The notes under the pieces are model-generated. The model worked only from the letters and a program-made list of their open reading frames with translations. It was not told the DNA's origin and searched no databases. From NCBI GenBank assembly GCA_028876495.1, contig JAGWRO010000066.1, positions 1 to 40,531 of the forward strand: a DNA stretch of 40,531 bases, in the 5' to 3' direction. Shown here piece after piece: positions 15,721 to 25,022 of the stretch (positions are counted from its first letter, which is position 1; each line of letters starts with the position of its first letter). The stretch comes from Bacteroidota bacterium. GTDB lineage: Bacteria; Bacteroidota; Bacteroidia; Chitinophagales; Chitinophagaceae. A program made the translations under genes and the position numbers.

Positions 15721-18117
15721 TCAATCCTTATCACTTCCTCCAATCCACACAAACGCGCTACGCCTTGGTTCCGGAGGTATACTTTCCTTTCCTTTTACCG
15801 ATTTCCAAATTTCGTTGTTAAGGAGGCGGTCCGGTACTAGGTCAGGGCTTTTAAAATTAAACCGGTAAGAGGTTTTTTCTTTCTCCTGTGAGCCGGAATT
15901 GCGTGCGTTAATATCCACTTGTGCATCAAGGGCTGTATAGGGTGTGGTGTCAGGCACAGCCTGGAAACAATTCCACATAGGGGCCGCCGCTGCGTCGTAT
16001 TGGCTCATCGGTGGCAGGCCCAGGATCAATTCGATCGTCCTCAACATACCCGAAGTGGAATACATCGAATGGTTTACCACCTTCCTCCTGCTGTAAGGGC
16101 TGATGACCCAGGCAATAGAACGGTGCGCATCTACATGGTCAGGCCCGTCCTGTGCATCATCTTCCAACACAAAAATCGCCGATTCTTTCCAGATGGGGCT
16201 GTGTGAAATATGATCCACGAGCCTGCCCAGTGCAAGGTCATTATCTGCAACCTGCGCCACCGGGGTGTAAGCGCCTTTCGCCAGGCCACTGGTATGGTCG
16301 TTGGGGAGATATACCGTATTAAAATGCGGCACCCGGTTGATGGCTATGAGCGAATCAAAGTCGTGCTCAAATACGCGTTCTCTTGCTACATCCTGTATGT
16401 CAAGGTTCCATCCGGGATAGGCATGGCAATAATTTTTTTTATCTTTCAACAGGCCATACGATGGAGGTCCGTTATCCATAAACTCGCCGTAGTTTCTGAA
16501 CGAAACGCCTGCCCGTTCACAATAATCCCAGATAAATCCGCGCGAAGGATTGGCAATAGGCCTGCTTCCGTCAAAATCATACTTCCCTCCTCCTCCACGG
16601 TAATTAGTAGGCCATGTTTTTTCTGTAAAGTCGGTGGCATAAGCAGCCATCGACCAATTGTGCCCGTCGGCGCTTACTTCCGCGTCTACATAAAAATTAT
16701 CCAGCAAACCAAATTCGCGCGCCAATGCATGTTCATTGGGGGTTACCTTTTTTCCAAACAAACAAAGGGCACTGTCGCTGTTACCTTCAGCCATGTCGCC
16801 CAACACCTGATCGTAAGTGCGGTTTTCTTTCAATACATAAAATATATATTTAACAGGAAAAGCATTGCCGGCTTCCTTGTCCCTGGCGTCGCTCTTCTCT
16901 TTCGTATAAGGCGTATTTGCATACACCTGCCGGGTATAACCTGATTGTACCGCTGCCGACGGAACAGGTATAACAGACAGGGTTCCCTTAAGCATATTAC
17001 CTATGTACAACACTTCCGGCTTTGCCTTTTCGTTGGAAGCGCTTTTCTTATATGGCAGGTTTAAGGTGGCCGGTGCGGCCTCCGGTGATACCACATTGGA
17101 AAAAGAAGACATTCCCTTGCCATTGGCAACCAATATCCTGCCGCCGGATGTTCTTACGCAGGTAGGATACCACCCCACAGGAATAAAACCTTTTGAGTGG
17201 CTGCTTCCAGGCACAGATACATCAAATACCGCGAGATAATTATTATCGGCATTGGCGATGTAAAGGGTTTTGTTATCGGGTGATAAAGCAACACTGTTGG
17301 TAGTAGAACCAATGGGCGCATCGGGCGCTATTGCGGTATTAAGCGTTTCGGCTACGCGGCGGGCAGCCACGTTAATAACCGATACGGTGTTACTGTTGGC
17401 ATTGGCCACATACAACCATTTGCCATTCCCGGAAAGCGCCATATCACAAGGATGGTCGCCGGTAACAACTGAATCGGTTATGGTTTCGGAGGTGGTATTA
17501 AAGATCCATATCTTACGGCCTCCCCATCCTGAAATATACAATTCACCGGATTTTGGGTTGAGGAGACAGGTATAGGCTTCTGCTGAAAGTGGCACTCTTT
17601 TTATCTTCTTCATCGTGTGCGTATTGCAGACGTAGAGGGCATTGTCTTCTTTGGTAACCACGTACAACCTTTGCTTCTTTTCATCAACGCATAAGCCTGC
17701 AGGGCTGATCTTATTGGCAGGCCATGGAGCACCCAACACCAGTGTATCCCGGTTCACGAGACTGTCGCCTGTTAAACGATAACGAATAATTATGTCATCA
17801 TTTCCGCCCGAAGCATATAAGTAGTTTCTGCTAAATGCCAGGCCGAGCCATGCATCTTTAACTACTTTTGTAAAAACCACTTTCTTTTCTTTTAAGTTGA
17901 CCAGGTCGATACACTGTACCCCGTTCCCGTTATTGGTGATCGCTGCGTGAATGCCGTCAGGAGCCAAAGCGATGTTTAAAGGCAAATCGCTTGACAGAGG
18001 AATCGAATTACCGGCGGGTGAAAGTGACCATCCGTTCGGAAGTTGTACTCTTTGAGCGAGAAGCGTAGTAAAAGATACTGCAAAGAGCAGCATCAATAAC
18101 AGGTAACATTTTTTCAT
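15721..18117 (-). CDS. Secreted YncE beta-propeller/phosphoesterase fusion (second copy)
   Basis: 798 residues with an N-terminal signal peptide (MKKCYLLLMLLFAVSFTTLLAQ). A seven-bladed YVTN/YncE-type propeller occupies about residues 25-400, with repeats such as GKWLYVANANSNTVSVINV and NKTLYIANADNNYLAVFDV. From about residue 425 a PF04185-type phosphoesterase domain follows. Its metal-site motifs are ENRTYDQV (about 432), NDHTSG, and EDDAQDGPDHVDAHRS (about 660). It is a shorter paralogue of the gene at 18320-21061 and should act in the periplasm or on the surface. Next to phosphonate genes it may release phosphonate or phosphate head groups (inference). A hairpin terminator precedes it, so it may also be transcribed on its own. 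Confidence 0.85.
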   Translation of the reverse strand: MKKCYLLLMLLFAVSFTTLLAQRVQLPNGWSLSPAGNSIPLSSDLPLNIALAPDGIHAAITNNGNGVQCIDLVNLKEKKVVFTKVVKDAWLGLAFSRNYLYASGGNDDIIIRYRLTGDSLVNRDTLVLGAPWPANKISPAGLCVDEKKQRLYVVTKEDNALYVCNTHTMKKIKRVPLSAEAYTCLLNPKSGELYISGWGGRKIWIFNTTSETITDSVVTGDHPCDMALSGNGKWLYVANANSNTVSVINVAARRVAETLNTAIAPDAPIGSTTNSVALSPDNKTLYIANADNNYLAVFDVSVPGSSHSKGFIPVGWYPTCVRTSGGRILVANGKGMSSFSNVVSPEAAPATLNLPYKKSASNEKAKPEVLYIGNMLKGTLSVIPVPSAAVQSGYTRQVYANTPYTKEKSDARDKEAGNAFPVKYIFYVLKENRTYDQVLGDMAEGNSDSALCLFGKKVTPNEHALAREFGLLDNFYVDAEVSADGHNWSMAAYATDFTEKTWPTNYRGGGGKYDFDGSRPIANPSRGFIWDYCERAGVSFRNYGEFMDNGPPSYGLLKDKKNYCHAYPGWNLDIQDVARERVFEHDFDSLIAINRVPHFNTVYLPNDHTSGLAKGAYTPVAQVADNDLALGRLVDHISHSPIWKESAIFVLEDDAQDGPDHVDAHRSIAWVISPYSRRKVVNHSMYSTSGMLRTIELILGLPPMSQYDAAAAPMWNCFQAVPDTTPYTALDAQVDINARNSGSQEKEKTSYRFNFKSPDLVPDRLLNNEIWKSVKGKESIPPEPRRSAFVWIGGSDKD

Positions 18118-18238
18118 TTTAAAGCTATTTATTTCATTCTCAAATCAGTGGACCTGACACAACTACTGAACTAAAAACACTGCTAAGGTTATTATTTTTT
18201 CTGATCATTTTAAAAAACAATGCTCAGCTTTACGAAAG

Positions 18239-18270
18239 AAAAAAACAGGGATAGTAGAAACATTCCCTGG
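18239..18270 (-). terminator. Rho-independent terminator after the first phosphoesterase gene
   Basis: Read on the minus strand, CAGGGA and TCCCTG pair around a 12-base loop and are followed by seven T. It lies about 50 bases after the stop of the gene at 18320-21061 and separates the two paralogous phosphoesterase genes. Confidence 0.65.
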
Positions 18271-18319
18271 ATTCATTAAACTATCACTCACATTTGAGAA
18301 AAACTTATTCATTTGCCGT

Positions 18320-21061
18320 TTAGTCTTTGGCTTTTCGATTTATCTTTTGTTCCAGGTAATGTTCACGTCTTATATCCTCCTCATCATCCATCTCGGGCCC
18401 TTTTAAAACTTTACGCCAGTCGATATTCCTGTTGTATCTTTTCATGGCCTGCTGCGGATCAAATACTTCTTTGGAGGGAAACACCAGCGAGTAAGGCGAG
18501 TAATCGGGTTTATCCGTAAACCAATCCTGTAACAGCGTGGCGGTGGCATCGTATTGATTCACGTAAGGCACATTCAGTATATTGTAAATGGCTTTTAAAA
18601 TAGAACCGAAATTAGCATGAGTATGCGAAACGTATCCGTGTTTTACATAAGGACCGGCCATCATCAAAATGCTGCGATGGGCGTCCACATGGTCAACACC
18701 ACCCTGCGGGTCGTCTTCCGTGATGATCACCAGCATATTTTTCCAATAAGGCGTTCTTGATAAAAAATGAAGGATCCTTCCCAGTGCAAGGTCATTATCC
18801 GCCACATACGATTGGCGATATGGATAGCCATAGGCCGGCCTTGGAGCCGCGGTATGGTCATTAGGCACCTGCATCGTGATCAATTGGGGCATTTTATCTT
18901 TCCCGTTCAGCCACATTTTGGTGAAATCCTGTTCAAATTGTTCCATCCTGAACTGATCCGGTATATTGGTATTAAAGCCTGCATAATTACGGCTGGTGCG
19001 CGGGTACAGCGCTTTCTGCATGGGCACCATCACTCCATGCCCCGAACCTGTAAGCGTGTCCATCCATTCTTCGCGGTTGTGGGCAGTTTCGTTGGCTTCT
19101 CCAAAGTTGTAAAAAGAAATATGGCTTCGGTCGAGGGCTTCCCAAAGGCCTCCTCTTTCTGCATAGTCTTCCGGATCCATGCTTCCGGTAGAACCGGGGA
19201 ACCTTCTTCCGGAAGCTTTGGAAAAAAGCATGGCTGTTTTATTTACGCTTGAATTGGTTTCGACCCACTCGTTTGGAATAACGCCCAACATCCAATGATG
19301 GCCATGAATGGAGGCATCGCTGTCGCAATAATAATTATCGCCGAAGGCAAACTGGCTTGCGATCTTTAAATGATTAGGCGCAACATTTACATTATGCAAC
19401 GTTTTGTCTTTTGGCTCTTCTCCCATTACGTTTACATCAAGGCCAAAGCGTGCCAATGTTGAATCTCCTTTACCTGTTTTTAGTTGTCCCATTACCTCAT
19501 CATAAGTCCTGTTTTCTTTAGTGATGTACACGATATATTTAATGGGGCTTTTGCGAAGATTTAATACCGGCGGCAGTGGATTTTTGCCACCATCTTTTAC
19601 CATGATCTCTTTAAATGTATTATTGAGCGCCTGTTGCGTGTAAACGGCAAGTTGCTTTTTATCGGGCATTTTCACTTTTTGAAAAGTGGCGAGTTGTATA
19701 TCCCCGATATAGGTTCCCTGCACCGGAGCTACAAAATCTTTTCCGCCATTAGGGCCTGCGCCATAACCGCGGCAACTAACAATGTATAAATACTTCTCAT
19801 CAAGGGATGGCATCACTCTCGCCGTGCCCCAGCCGGCAGGTATCAGTCCCTTCGTGGTTTTGGTGTTAACATCAATAACCGCCACGGCATTAAAACCCAG
19901 TAAAGCAACAAATAATGTCTTTTCATCTTTGCTTAAGGAAATACCAAAGGGCAACAAGCCCCTGTAGTGGTCAATTCTTTTGTCAACTTTAATGTCAATC
20001 GTGCCCACGATCTTATGCGCCCGGTAATCGATGACTGAAATATTGTCGTTGGTGGCGTTGGTTACATAAGCATACCGGCTGCCCACGGCAATTGAATTAG
20101 GGCTTGAACCGCCCACCACTTCTGCCCCTTCTACCATTTGTCCTACCTGGTAGCCGGTTTTAAACCTGTCCATTACTTTATTGGTGGCAAGGTCAATAGT
20201 ATAAACGCTCATCGCCTCCGGCGCGAGCGGACTTCCTACCCCGGGGATTTTTCTGCCATTGAGCGTATAGCCGTTTATAGATTCTTTGGTATCATTGCCA
20301 TAAGGCTGCATGGGCAATAAAAGGCTGTCATAATTTTGCGGGGTAAGGTCGGGTAATAAAGGATAATCGTACATGCCCACGTTAGCCACAAACGCAGTTT
20401 TTTTATCCGGGCTAATCGCAAGGCCAAAAGGTTGTCTTCCTGTTTTAATGGAAGCGGTTATCTTGCCGGTGGCTAAATTGATACGCACCATTCTGAAGTT
20501 GCCACGATCCAAAACCAGCAATTCATTATTGTCTTGGTTTAATAACAAGTCAGCAGTAAAACTGTCTTCATAATCCACTGAATCAACCACTCCGTTTAGT
20601 GAAATAGAATCAAGCCTTTGAAACTTTTCAATGTCATATACAATCACGGCTCCATTGTCGCCACCGCTTAAATACACTTTTTTTGAATCGGGTGAAAATG
20701 CCACTCCAAGGAAAGAACCATTTGAAAAAGGAGAAATGATCTTTCCATCATAGCTGGGTACCCTTGTGCTGGCAAGGGTTTCATTATTGATGATGGTGAA
20801 GACGCCATTGTGAATGGTAACCGTCTTTTTGCCATCTGGCGAAATGGCCATACCAAAAGGATCGTGTGTGATCTGAATGGTTTCTCCTGCAGGTGTAATA
20901 TACCTGCCACTTGCCAGTACACTTTTTCCTTTTTTATCAATATGGGTAAATTCTTTTACCGCCGGAACACTTAACACCTTGTACCATTTTTGGGCGGAGG
21001 AATACAGCGGCAAAATAAAAACCGGTAACAGGGCTAACAGAAGAAAAAACTTTTTATTCAT
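18320..21061 (-). CDS. Secreted YncE beta-propeller/phosphoesterase fusion (first copy)
   Basis: 913 residues. The signal peptide is at 1-23 (ending YSSAQ). Propeller repeats cover about 25-470, for example GRQPFGLAISPDKKTAFVANV and SRYAYVTNATNDNISVIDY. A PF04185-type phosphoesterase domain starts near residue 507. Metal-site motifs are ENRTYDEV (about 514), DSDASIHGHHWM, PNDHTAAP, EDDPQGG (about 782) and DHVDAHRS (about 791). This superfamily includes phospholipase C and acid phosphatases that cleave phosphate esters. It lies 94 bases after the FAD oxidoreductase gene, in line with the phosphonate genes. The actual substrate is unknown. Residual spacer sequence between the genes contains no promoter that I can see. 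Confidence 0.87.
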   Translation of the reverse strand: MNKKFFLLLALLPVFILPLYSSAQKWYKVLSVPAVKEFTHIDKKGKSVLASGRYITPAGETIQITHDPFGMAISPDGKKTVTIHNGVFTIINNETLASTRVPSYDGKIISPFSNGSFLGVAFSPDSKKVYLSGGDNGAVIVYDIEKFQRLDSISLNGVVDSVDYEDSFTADLLLNQDNNELLVLDRGNFRMVRINLATGKITASIKTGRQPFGLAISPDKKTAFVANVGMYDYPLLPDLTPQNYDSLLLPMQPYGNDTKESINGYTLNGRKIPGVGSPLAPEAMSVYTIDLATNKVMDRFKTGYQVGQMVEGAEVVGGSSPNSIAVGSRYAYVTNATNDNISVIDYRAHKIVGTIDIKVDKRIDHYRGLLPFGISLSKDEKTLFVALLGFNAVAVIDVNTKTTKGLIPAGWGTARVMPSLDEKYLYIVSCRGYGAGPNGGKDFVAPVQGTYIGDIQLATFQKVKMPDKKQLAVYTQQALNNTFKEIMVKDGGKNPLPPVLNLRKSPIKYIVYITKENRTYDEVMGQLKTGKGDSTLARFGLDVNVMGEEPKDKTLHNVNVAPNHLKIASQFAFGDNYYCDSDASIHGHHWMLGVIPNEWVETNSSVNKTAMLFSKASGRRFPGSTGSMDPEDYAERGGLWEALDRSHISFYNFGEANETAHNREEWMDTLTGSGHGVMVPMQKALYPRTSRNYAGFNTNIPDQFRMEQFEQDFTKMWLNGKDKMPQLITMQVPNDHTAAPRPAYGYPYRQSYVADNDLALGRILHFLSRTPYWKNMLVIITEDDPQGGVDHVDAHRSILMMAGPYVKHGYVSHTHANFGSILKAIYNILNVPYVNQYDATATLLQDWFTDKPDYSPYSLVFPSKEVFDPQQAMKRYNRNIDWRKVLKGPEMDDEEDIRREHYLEQKINRKAKD

Positions 21062-21155
21062 CAGAATTAATTTGTGTAAGAATTAATTATTACCGCGCCA
21101 AATCATTGTAAAATAAAAATATTCAAAATTTATTTGTCCACTGGTTTGCAAAGGT

Positions 21156-22304
21156 TCAAAGCCTTCCGATAATCTCTTCAGCAAGACCAAAGGACAAGGT
21201 CATTCCTGCACCGCCAACGCCGTTCAGGATAAAAACGCCTTCATCAGCTTGTAAAAAAACCTCGGTATTTCCGTTCGTCATTTTCAGGTAAATGCCATGC
21301 CATGATTGTACGGGTTGCCAGTGACCGGTTTTGGCGAAAGTCTTAAGATAGTCCATTATAAGCTGATTAATTTTTGATTCATCAAAAGGAGAAAAGGTAG
21401 TTCCATAATGATGTGAATCGCCTACAGTAAGTTCGCCGTTTCCGTTCTGCGAAACCATTACGTGAATTCCATTATCAATGTATTCCGTCAATTCCTGCCT
21501 GTATCTTTCTTTCAAAGCAGCTAAAGAGGCAGCGGCTTTGAAACTTTCATAATGAACCAATGAAAGGCCTCCGCAAAGAGAAGCGCCTATCCGGTTATCT
21601 TTACCCGGATTTATAAATCTCATCATTTGCAGCTTGCATTTGGTAATGGAAAGCTCCGAAAACTTTTCAGGATACAAACTTTCAAAATCTGCCCCGGAGC
21701 AAATGCAAATGAGATCCGCCTCCATAGATTCGCGGCCCAGGAAGACTTTGCCGGTCTCAACCGCGGTAACGCTTTTGCCCCAAATAAAATGAGTGCCATG
21801 TTTTTGCTCCAGCCACGAAGGCAGCAAACCTATCGCCTCCCTTGGATCGATGATCATCTCGGTATTGCTGTATAACCCTCCCAATAAGTTTACCGGGTTA
21901 ACGACATCTTTGGTTATTCCATGAACTTCTGCGGACGATAATAACTTTACTCCGCGGCCCTCTTTAATAAAAACTTCCTCTAATTCCTGTAGCACTTTCC
22001 ATTCATCTTTATGGTAAGCAAGGTGAAGGCTACCGGATTCTTCGTGCCAAAACCGGGCTTCCCCCGCAATCTCCTTCCAGATCATTTTGCTCCGGATGGC
22101 GCGATCATACAGAACCCCGGACGGCTGGCCGACCGGCCATATCATACCGAAATTTCTGACTGAAGCACCTACGGCACGTTCAGATCTTTCAATTACGGTT
22201 ACCTTGTAGCCTTTCAATGATAAGGCCCTTGCTGTGGCAAGTCCTACAATTCCTGCACCTACGACGATCGCAGATGATTTTTTACCGTTTTTTATTTCAG
22301 GCAT
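21156..22304 (-). CDS. FAD-dependent oxidoreductase of the phosphonate-associated TIGR03364 type
   Basis: 382 residues of the DAO/glycine oxidase fold. The Rossmann FAD-binding motif is GAGIVGLATARALSLKG (about 17-33), followed by the Glu that binds the ribose (VIERS). GASVRNFGMIWPVGQPSG is characteristic of the phosphonate-operon subgroup. The C-terminal FAD motif reads GVGGAGMTLSFGLAEEI. It overlaps the transporter gene by 8 bases, so they are translationally coupled. Members of this group are thought to oxidise an aminophosphonate such as 2-aminoethylphosphonate or its N-methyl form to phosphonoacetaldehyde. That would feed the PhnX-like enzyme encoded upstream (inference from family context). 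Confidence 0.82.
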   Translation of the reverse strand: MPEIKNGKKSSAIVVGAGIVGLATARALSLKGYKVTVIERSERAVGASVRNFGMIWPVGQPSGVLYDRAIRSKMIWKEIAGEARFWHEESGSLHLAYHKDEWKVLQELEEVFIKEGRGVKLLSSAEVHGITKDVVNPVNLLGGLYSNTEMIIDPREAIGLLPSWLEQKHGTHFIWGKSVTAVETGKVFLGRESMEADLICICSGADFESLYPEKFSELSITKCKLQMMRFINPGKDNRIGASLCGGLSLVHYESFKAAASLAALKERYRQELTEYIDNGIHVMVSQNGNGELTVGDSHHYGTTFSPFDESKINQLIMDYLKTFAKTGHWQPVQSWHGIYLKMTNGNTEVFLQADEGVFILNGVGGAGMTLSFGLAEEIIGRL

Positions 22305-23652
22305 TTGCTGTTTTTATGTTGAGCATTAATTCATTATCAAAAACCGGGATGTTTTGGGTTTCAGCATTAGCTGTAAACTCTCTGCGATACTTTTTATTAA
22401 AATAACGGAGTGCGATAAAAGTGCCGGCTACCCCAAGTACCGACAAATACATTACCCCATGAGAATAAGCGGTGGCCCAGGGCAGTTTATTGCTGTAAAG
22501 AGATTTACTTATGATGACGCATACGCTCCCAAGGTATCCGAATGAATCTGAAACGTACATCAAAAAACCCACATTGCCACCTTTCTTGAATGTGGCAATC
22601 AGCCTTTCAAATATAATGCAGTTAAAGGGTATATATCCCATATATAAACCAAGACCCACCAGTGTCATCCATAAAAAGGGAGATAGCTGGTGATGAATAA
22701 ACATCCATGAACTGATGCCTGCGACAGCAAAACCGGCAACAATAATGAAGTGGGTTACAACAAGAGCACGGCGGTTATTCCGGATAAGGATCATAGCGGC
22801 TATCATCACTAAAACCAAAATAGTTATAGGAATTTCGGTAGCGGTAAAAACAGAAGGTTCATTGCCGAGCCCCAGCTCGCGCCATATATCTGCTGCAAAA
22901 TTATCCCTGATGTCGCGAAATACGGTAAGAAAAACATATAGAATAATAAGTACGACCAGCCCATACCGAAACTCTGCAAAAAATTTCTTTCTCTCCGGTT
23001 TGTTCATGGGTAACCTGGTGATCCTGCTGTCAATATCAGCTTTGGACGGCGGCGGAATTTGTTCGAGCAAAAAAACAAAAACTATTAATGGAATTATAAA
23101 AACGAGGCCGGTAAGGAAAGGAATCCACCAATCAGTAACCGCATAATTCACCTTTAAATATTCTGCAACCGATTTTACAAATCCTGATGAAAAAATAAAG
23201 CTTACGGCAAGGGAGGCTCCGATAAAATCAGTAGCCCTTCTTCCTTCAACAAAGGTGAAAATGATTCCCCAGATCATGCCCAGCGGGAAAGCGTTGGTAA
23301 ACAAAAAAACGACATTATAAGGCGCAGGCGTTATTGCAAACAGCAATAAGGAAAGCCAGGAAAGTCCAACCAGTAAAAGGATCAGTTTTCCCCTGCCCAA
23401 ATTCTTCAGCTCTGAAATCAATTTAATACCATAAAACTTACTAAGCATGTAGCCCAATACCTGGCTGATGATCAAAGCATCTTTGTAAGGCAGGCCGAAA
23501 ATCAGGGACGCATGATTATAGCTGCCGACCGTAAAAGGTTTGCGGAAGGCATATACGGAGGCATAGGTAAGAAAGGTAATGACAGCAGCAAATATGGAAA
23601 CCCACTTATCACTGCTTTTGAGTTTCCGGAATTTTAATGAAAGGGTATCCAA
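22297..23652 (-). CDS. DUF5690/MFS-type inner-membrane transporter
   Basis: 451 residues with about 12 hydrophobic segments separated by a cytoplasmic loop near residues 195-225 (PPPSKADIDSRITRLPMNKP). The layout resembles the major facilitator superfamily with two six-helix halves. Conserved-looking stretches include AFRKPFTVGSY near the start and GLGLYMGYIPFNCIIFERL in the second half; I recognise this as the DUF5690 family. It starts 2 bases after the phnX-like gene and overlaps the FAD oxidoreductase gene. This suggests that it moves the phosphonate substrate, or a product, across the inner membrane. Substrate specificity is not known. Confidence 0.8.
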   Translation of the reverse strand: MDTLSLKFRKLKSSDKWVSIFAAVITFLTYASVYAFRKPFTVGSYNHASLIFGLPYKDALIISQVLGYMLSKFYGIKLISELKNLGRGKLILLLVGLSWLSLLLFAITPAPYNVVFLFTNAFPLGMIWGIIFTFVEGRRATDFIGASLAVSFIFSSGFVKSVAEYLKVNYAVTDWWIPFLTGLVFIIPLIVFVFLLEQIPPPSKADIDSRITRLPMNKPERKKFFAEFRYGLVVLIILYVFLTVFRDIRDNFAADIWRELGLGNEPSVFTATEIPITILVLVMIAAMILIRNNRRALVVTHFIIVAGFAVAGISSWMFIHHQLSPFLWMTLVGLGLYMGYIPFNCIIFERLIATFKKGGNVGFLMYVSDSFGYLGSVCVIISKSLYSNKLPWATAYSHGVMYLSVLGVAGTFIALRYFNKKYRREFTANAETQNIPVFDNELMLNIKTANA

Positions 23653-23654
23653 AG

Positions 23655-24338
23655 TTAAAGTATTAAAGAAGCTAAATTTTTTAAAGAGTCGATGATATAA
23701 TCCGGATGGCCGGTCAAAAGATCTTCTTTCGAACAGGCTCCGGTAGTTACTCCTACGATCAGCCCGCAGGAGGCATTAAAGCCTTCTTCCATGTCGACTT
23801 TGGTATCCCCCACCTTTGCCACTTCATCAGCCGACTCAACATTCAAATCTTTCATGATTTTTTTTATCATATCGGGATAAGGCCTTCCTTTAGGTACCTC
23901 ATCGCTACATACCACTTCATTTATAAAAGGTGCATTGCCCCACCCAAGGCGCTTAAGAATGGGCCTTGTGATCTCCCTGGTAAAACCTGTATTTAACGCC
24001 ACTTTTACCTGGCGGCTTTGCAATTCTTTAAATACCTCTTCGGCAAAAGGCAAGCTTTCGAGGTCATCAGTCGTTTCATAATAACTTACCATTTGCCGGG
24101 TAAAATCATCATGAATGGAATCAATGAATGCCTGATCTTCTTCAGAGCCTGTTTTATACTTCGCTACGAGAATCTTTATCGCTTCCATTTTTTTATATCC
24201 CATTACTTCATTTACGTCTTCTACCTTTACCTCGTCGATACCGGCATTTTTAAAGGCTTTTCTGAAAACCTCGTTGATATTTCCTTTGTCCTTTACAGTG
24301 GTACCTGCTATATCGAATACTACAAGTTGAATAGCCAT
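23655..24338 (-). CDS. PhnX-like phosphonoacetaldehyde hydrolase (HAD)
   Basis: 227-residue HAD-superfamily hydrolase. Motif I is FDIAGTT with the Asp9 nucleophile. Ala11 replaces the usual second Asp, as in phosphonatase (PhnX). In the cap region MGYKKM places Lys50 where PhnX has its Schiff-base Lys53 (Bacillus cereus numbering). Motif II is NTGFTRE, motif III KGRPYPDMI, and motif IV KVGDTKVDMEEG. These features argue for real C-P bond hydrolysis of phosphonoacetaldehyde to acetaldehyde and phosphate, not a generic phosphatase. It belongs to the TIGR03351 'PhnX-like' group. Gaps of 5 bases upstream and 2 downstream place it in the middle of the operon. Confidence 0.87.
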   Translation of the reverse strand: MAIQLVVFDIAGTTVKDKGNINEVFRKAFKNAGIDEVKVEDVNEVMGYKKMEAIKILVAKYKTGSEEDQAFIDSIHDDFTRQMVSYYETTDDLESLPFAEEVFKELQSRQVKVALNTGFTREITRPILKRLGWGNAPFINEVVCSDEVPKGRPYPDMIKKIMKDLNVESADEVAKVGDTKVDMEEGFNASCGLIVGVTTGACSKEDLLTGHPDYIIDSLKNLASLIL

Positions 24339-24343
24339 TGATT

Positions 24344-24922
24344 TTATGGTTTTTGAATGATTAGATGGTGAATGATTAACTGCCTGAAGTGTTCAAGTGG
24401 GGGAAGGGGAATATTTTCTTCCTTGGCCATTTCATCCCAATTCCTTAAGGTGAGGTAAAGAGTAAACAGTTCATCGTTTTCAAATTGATCTGCCTCTTCC
24501 GGCGACATTTTGCCGCCCTGGAAAGTGAGCGTCTTCCGGCTTGCTTCCGAAAGCTTTTCATAATAGGCAGGGTTTTTATAAGTGAGGTATCTTTTAGCAT
24601 CTACATGAGAAGCGATAAGCTTCGTAATTCTTTTTGAAAAACCTTTTTCGCTTAAATAGAGCGCCCCTATTTTTTCATGATCAACGATGCCGTAGTCATC
24701 CATGTATTCTACTTCCATGATGTGCTCACACAGATGGCCTATGTCGTGAAAAAAGGCAGCAAGCACCACTTCTTCATCATAATTTTCTCTTTCCGCAAAC
24801 CGGGCAGCCTGGCACATGTGCTCTATTTGTGAAACCGGTTCTCCTATATAATCTTCATTACCGAAACGGATGTAAAGGTCAAGGACTTCATCCGCTACCT
24901 TATTGGCTTCTTCGATTTTCAT
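24344..24922 (-). CDS. PhnZ-like HD-domain di-iron oxygenase, phosphonate-associated
   Basis: 192-residue HD-domain protein of the phosphonate-operon group (TIGR03276 type). Metal-binding candidates are His35 (QIEH), His59-Asp60 (FFHDIGH), His80 (VDHEK) and His104 (IASHVD). Tyr25 and Glu28 in DYIGEP match the Tyr24/Glu27 pair that gates substrate in PhnZ. PhnZ cleaves 2-amino-1-hydroxyethylphosphonate to glycine and phosphate using oxygen and a mixed-valent di-iron centre. The partner hydroxylase PhnY is absent, so the substrate must arrive already hydroxylated or be a different compound (inference). It is the first gene after susD and lies beyond a hairpin terminator. Confidence 0.82.
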   Translation of the reverse strand: MKIEEANKVADEVLDLYIRFGNEDYIGEPVSQIEHMCQAARFAERENYDEEVVLAAFFHDIGHLCEHIMEVEYMDDYGIVDHEKIGALYLSEKGFSKRITKLIASHVDAKRYLTYKNPAYYEKLSEASRKTLTFQGGKMSPEEADQFENDELFTLYLTLRNWDEMAKEENIPLPPLEHFRQLIIHHLIIQKP

Positions 24923-24959
24923 TTTTTTATTTATTGATAATTAATCGCACCGGCTCCCG

Positions 24960-25018
24960 AACCAGGGATGATAATTTAAAAGGAACAGGACGGTTTTAAA
25001 TAGTCCTGTTCCCTGGTT
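24960..25018 (-). terminator. Terminator or attenuator between susD and the catabolic genes
   Basis: On the minus strand GGAACAGGAC pairs perfectly with GTCCTGTTCC (25012-25003 with 24991-24982; 10 bp, 11-base loop), followed by TTTTAAATT. A second 9-base complementarity (AACCAGGGA with TCCCTGGTT, 25018-25010 and 24968-24960) encloses it and overlaps the inner stem by 3 bases. It should reduce read-through from susCD into the enzymes. Confidence 0.75.
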
Positions 25019-25022
25019 ATAC

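Noticed and set aside
16210-16944. Plus-strand open frame of 244 codons inside the phosphoesterase gene
   Set aside because: It is fully antisense to a well-supported gene, and no domain is visible in its translation.
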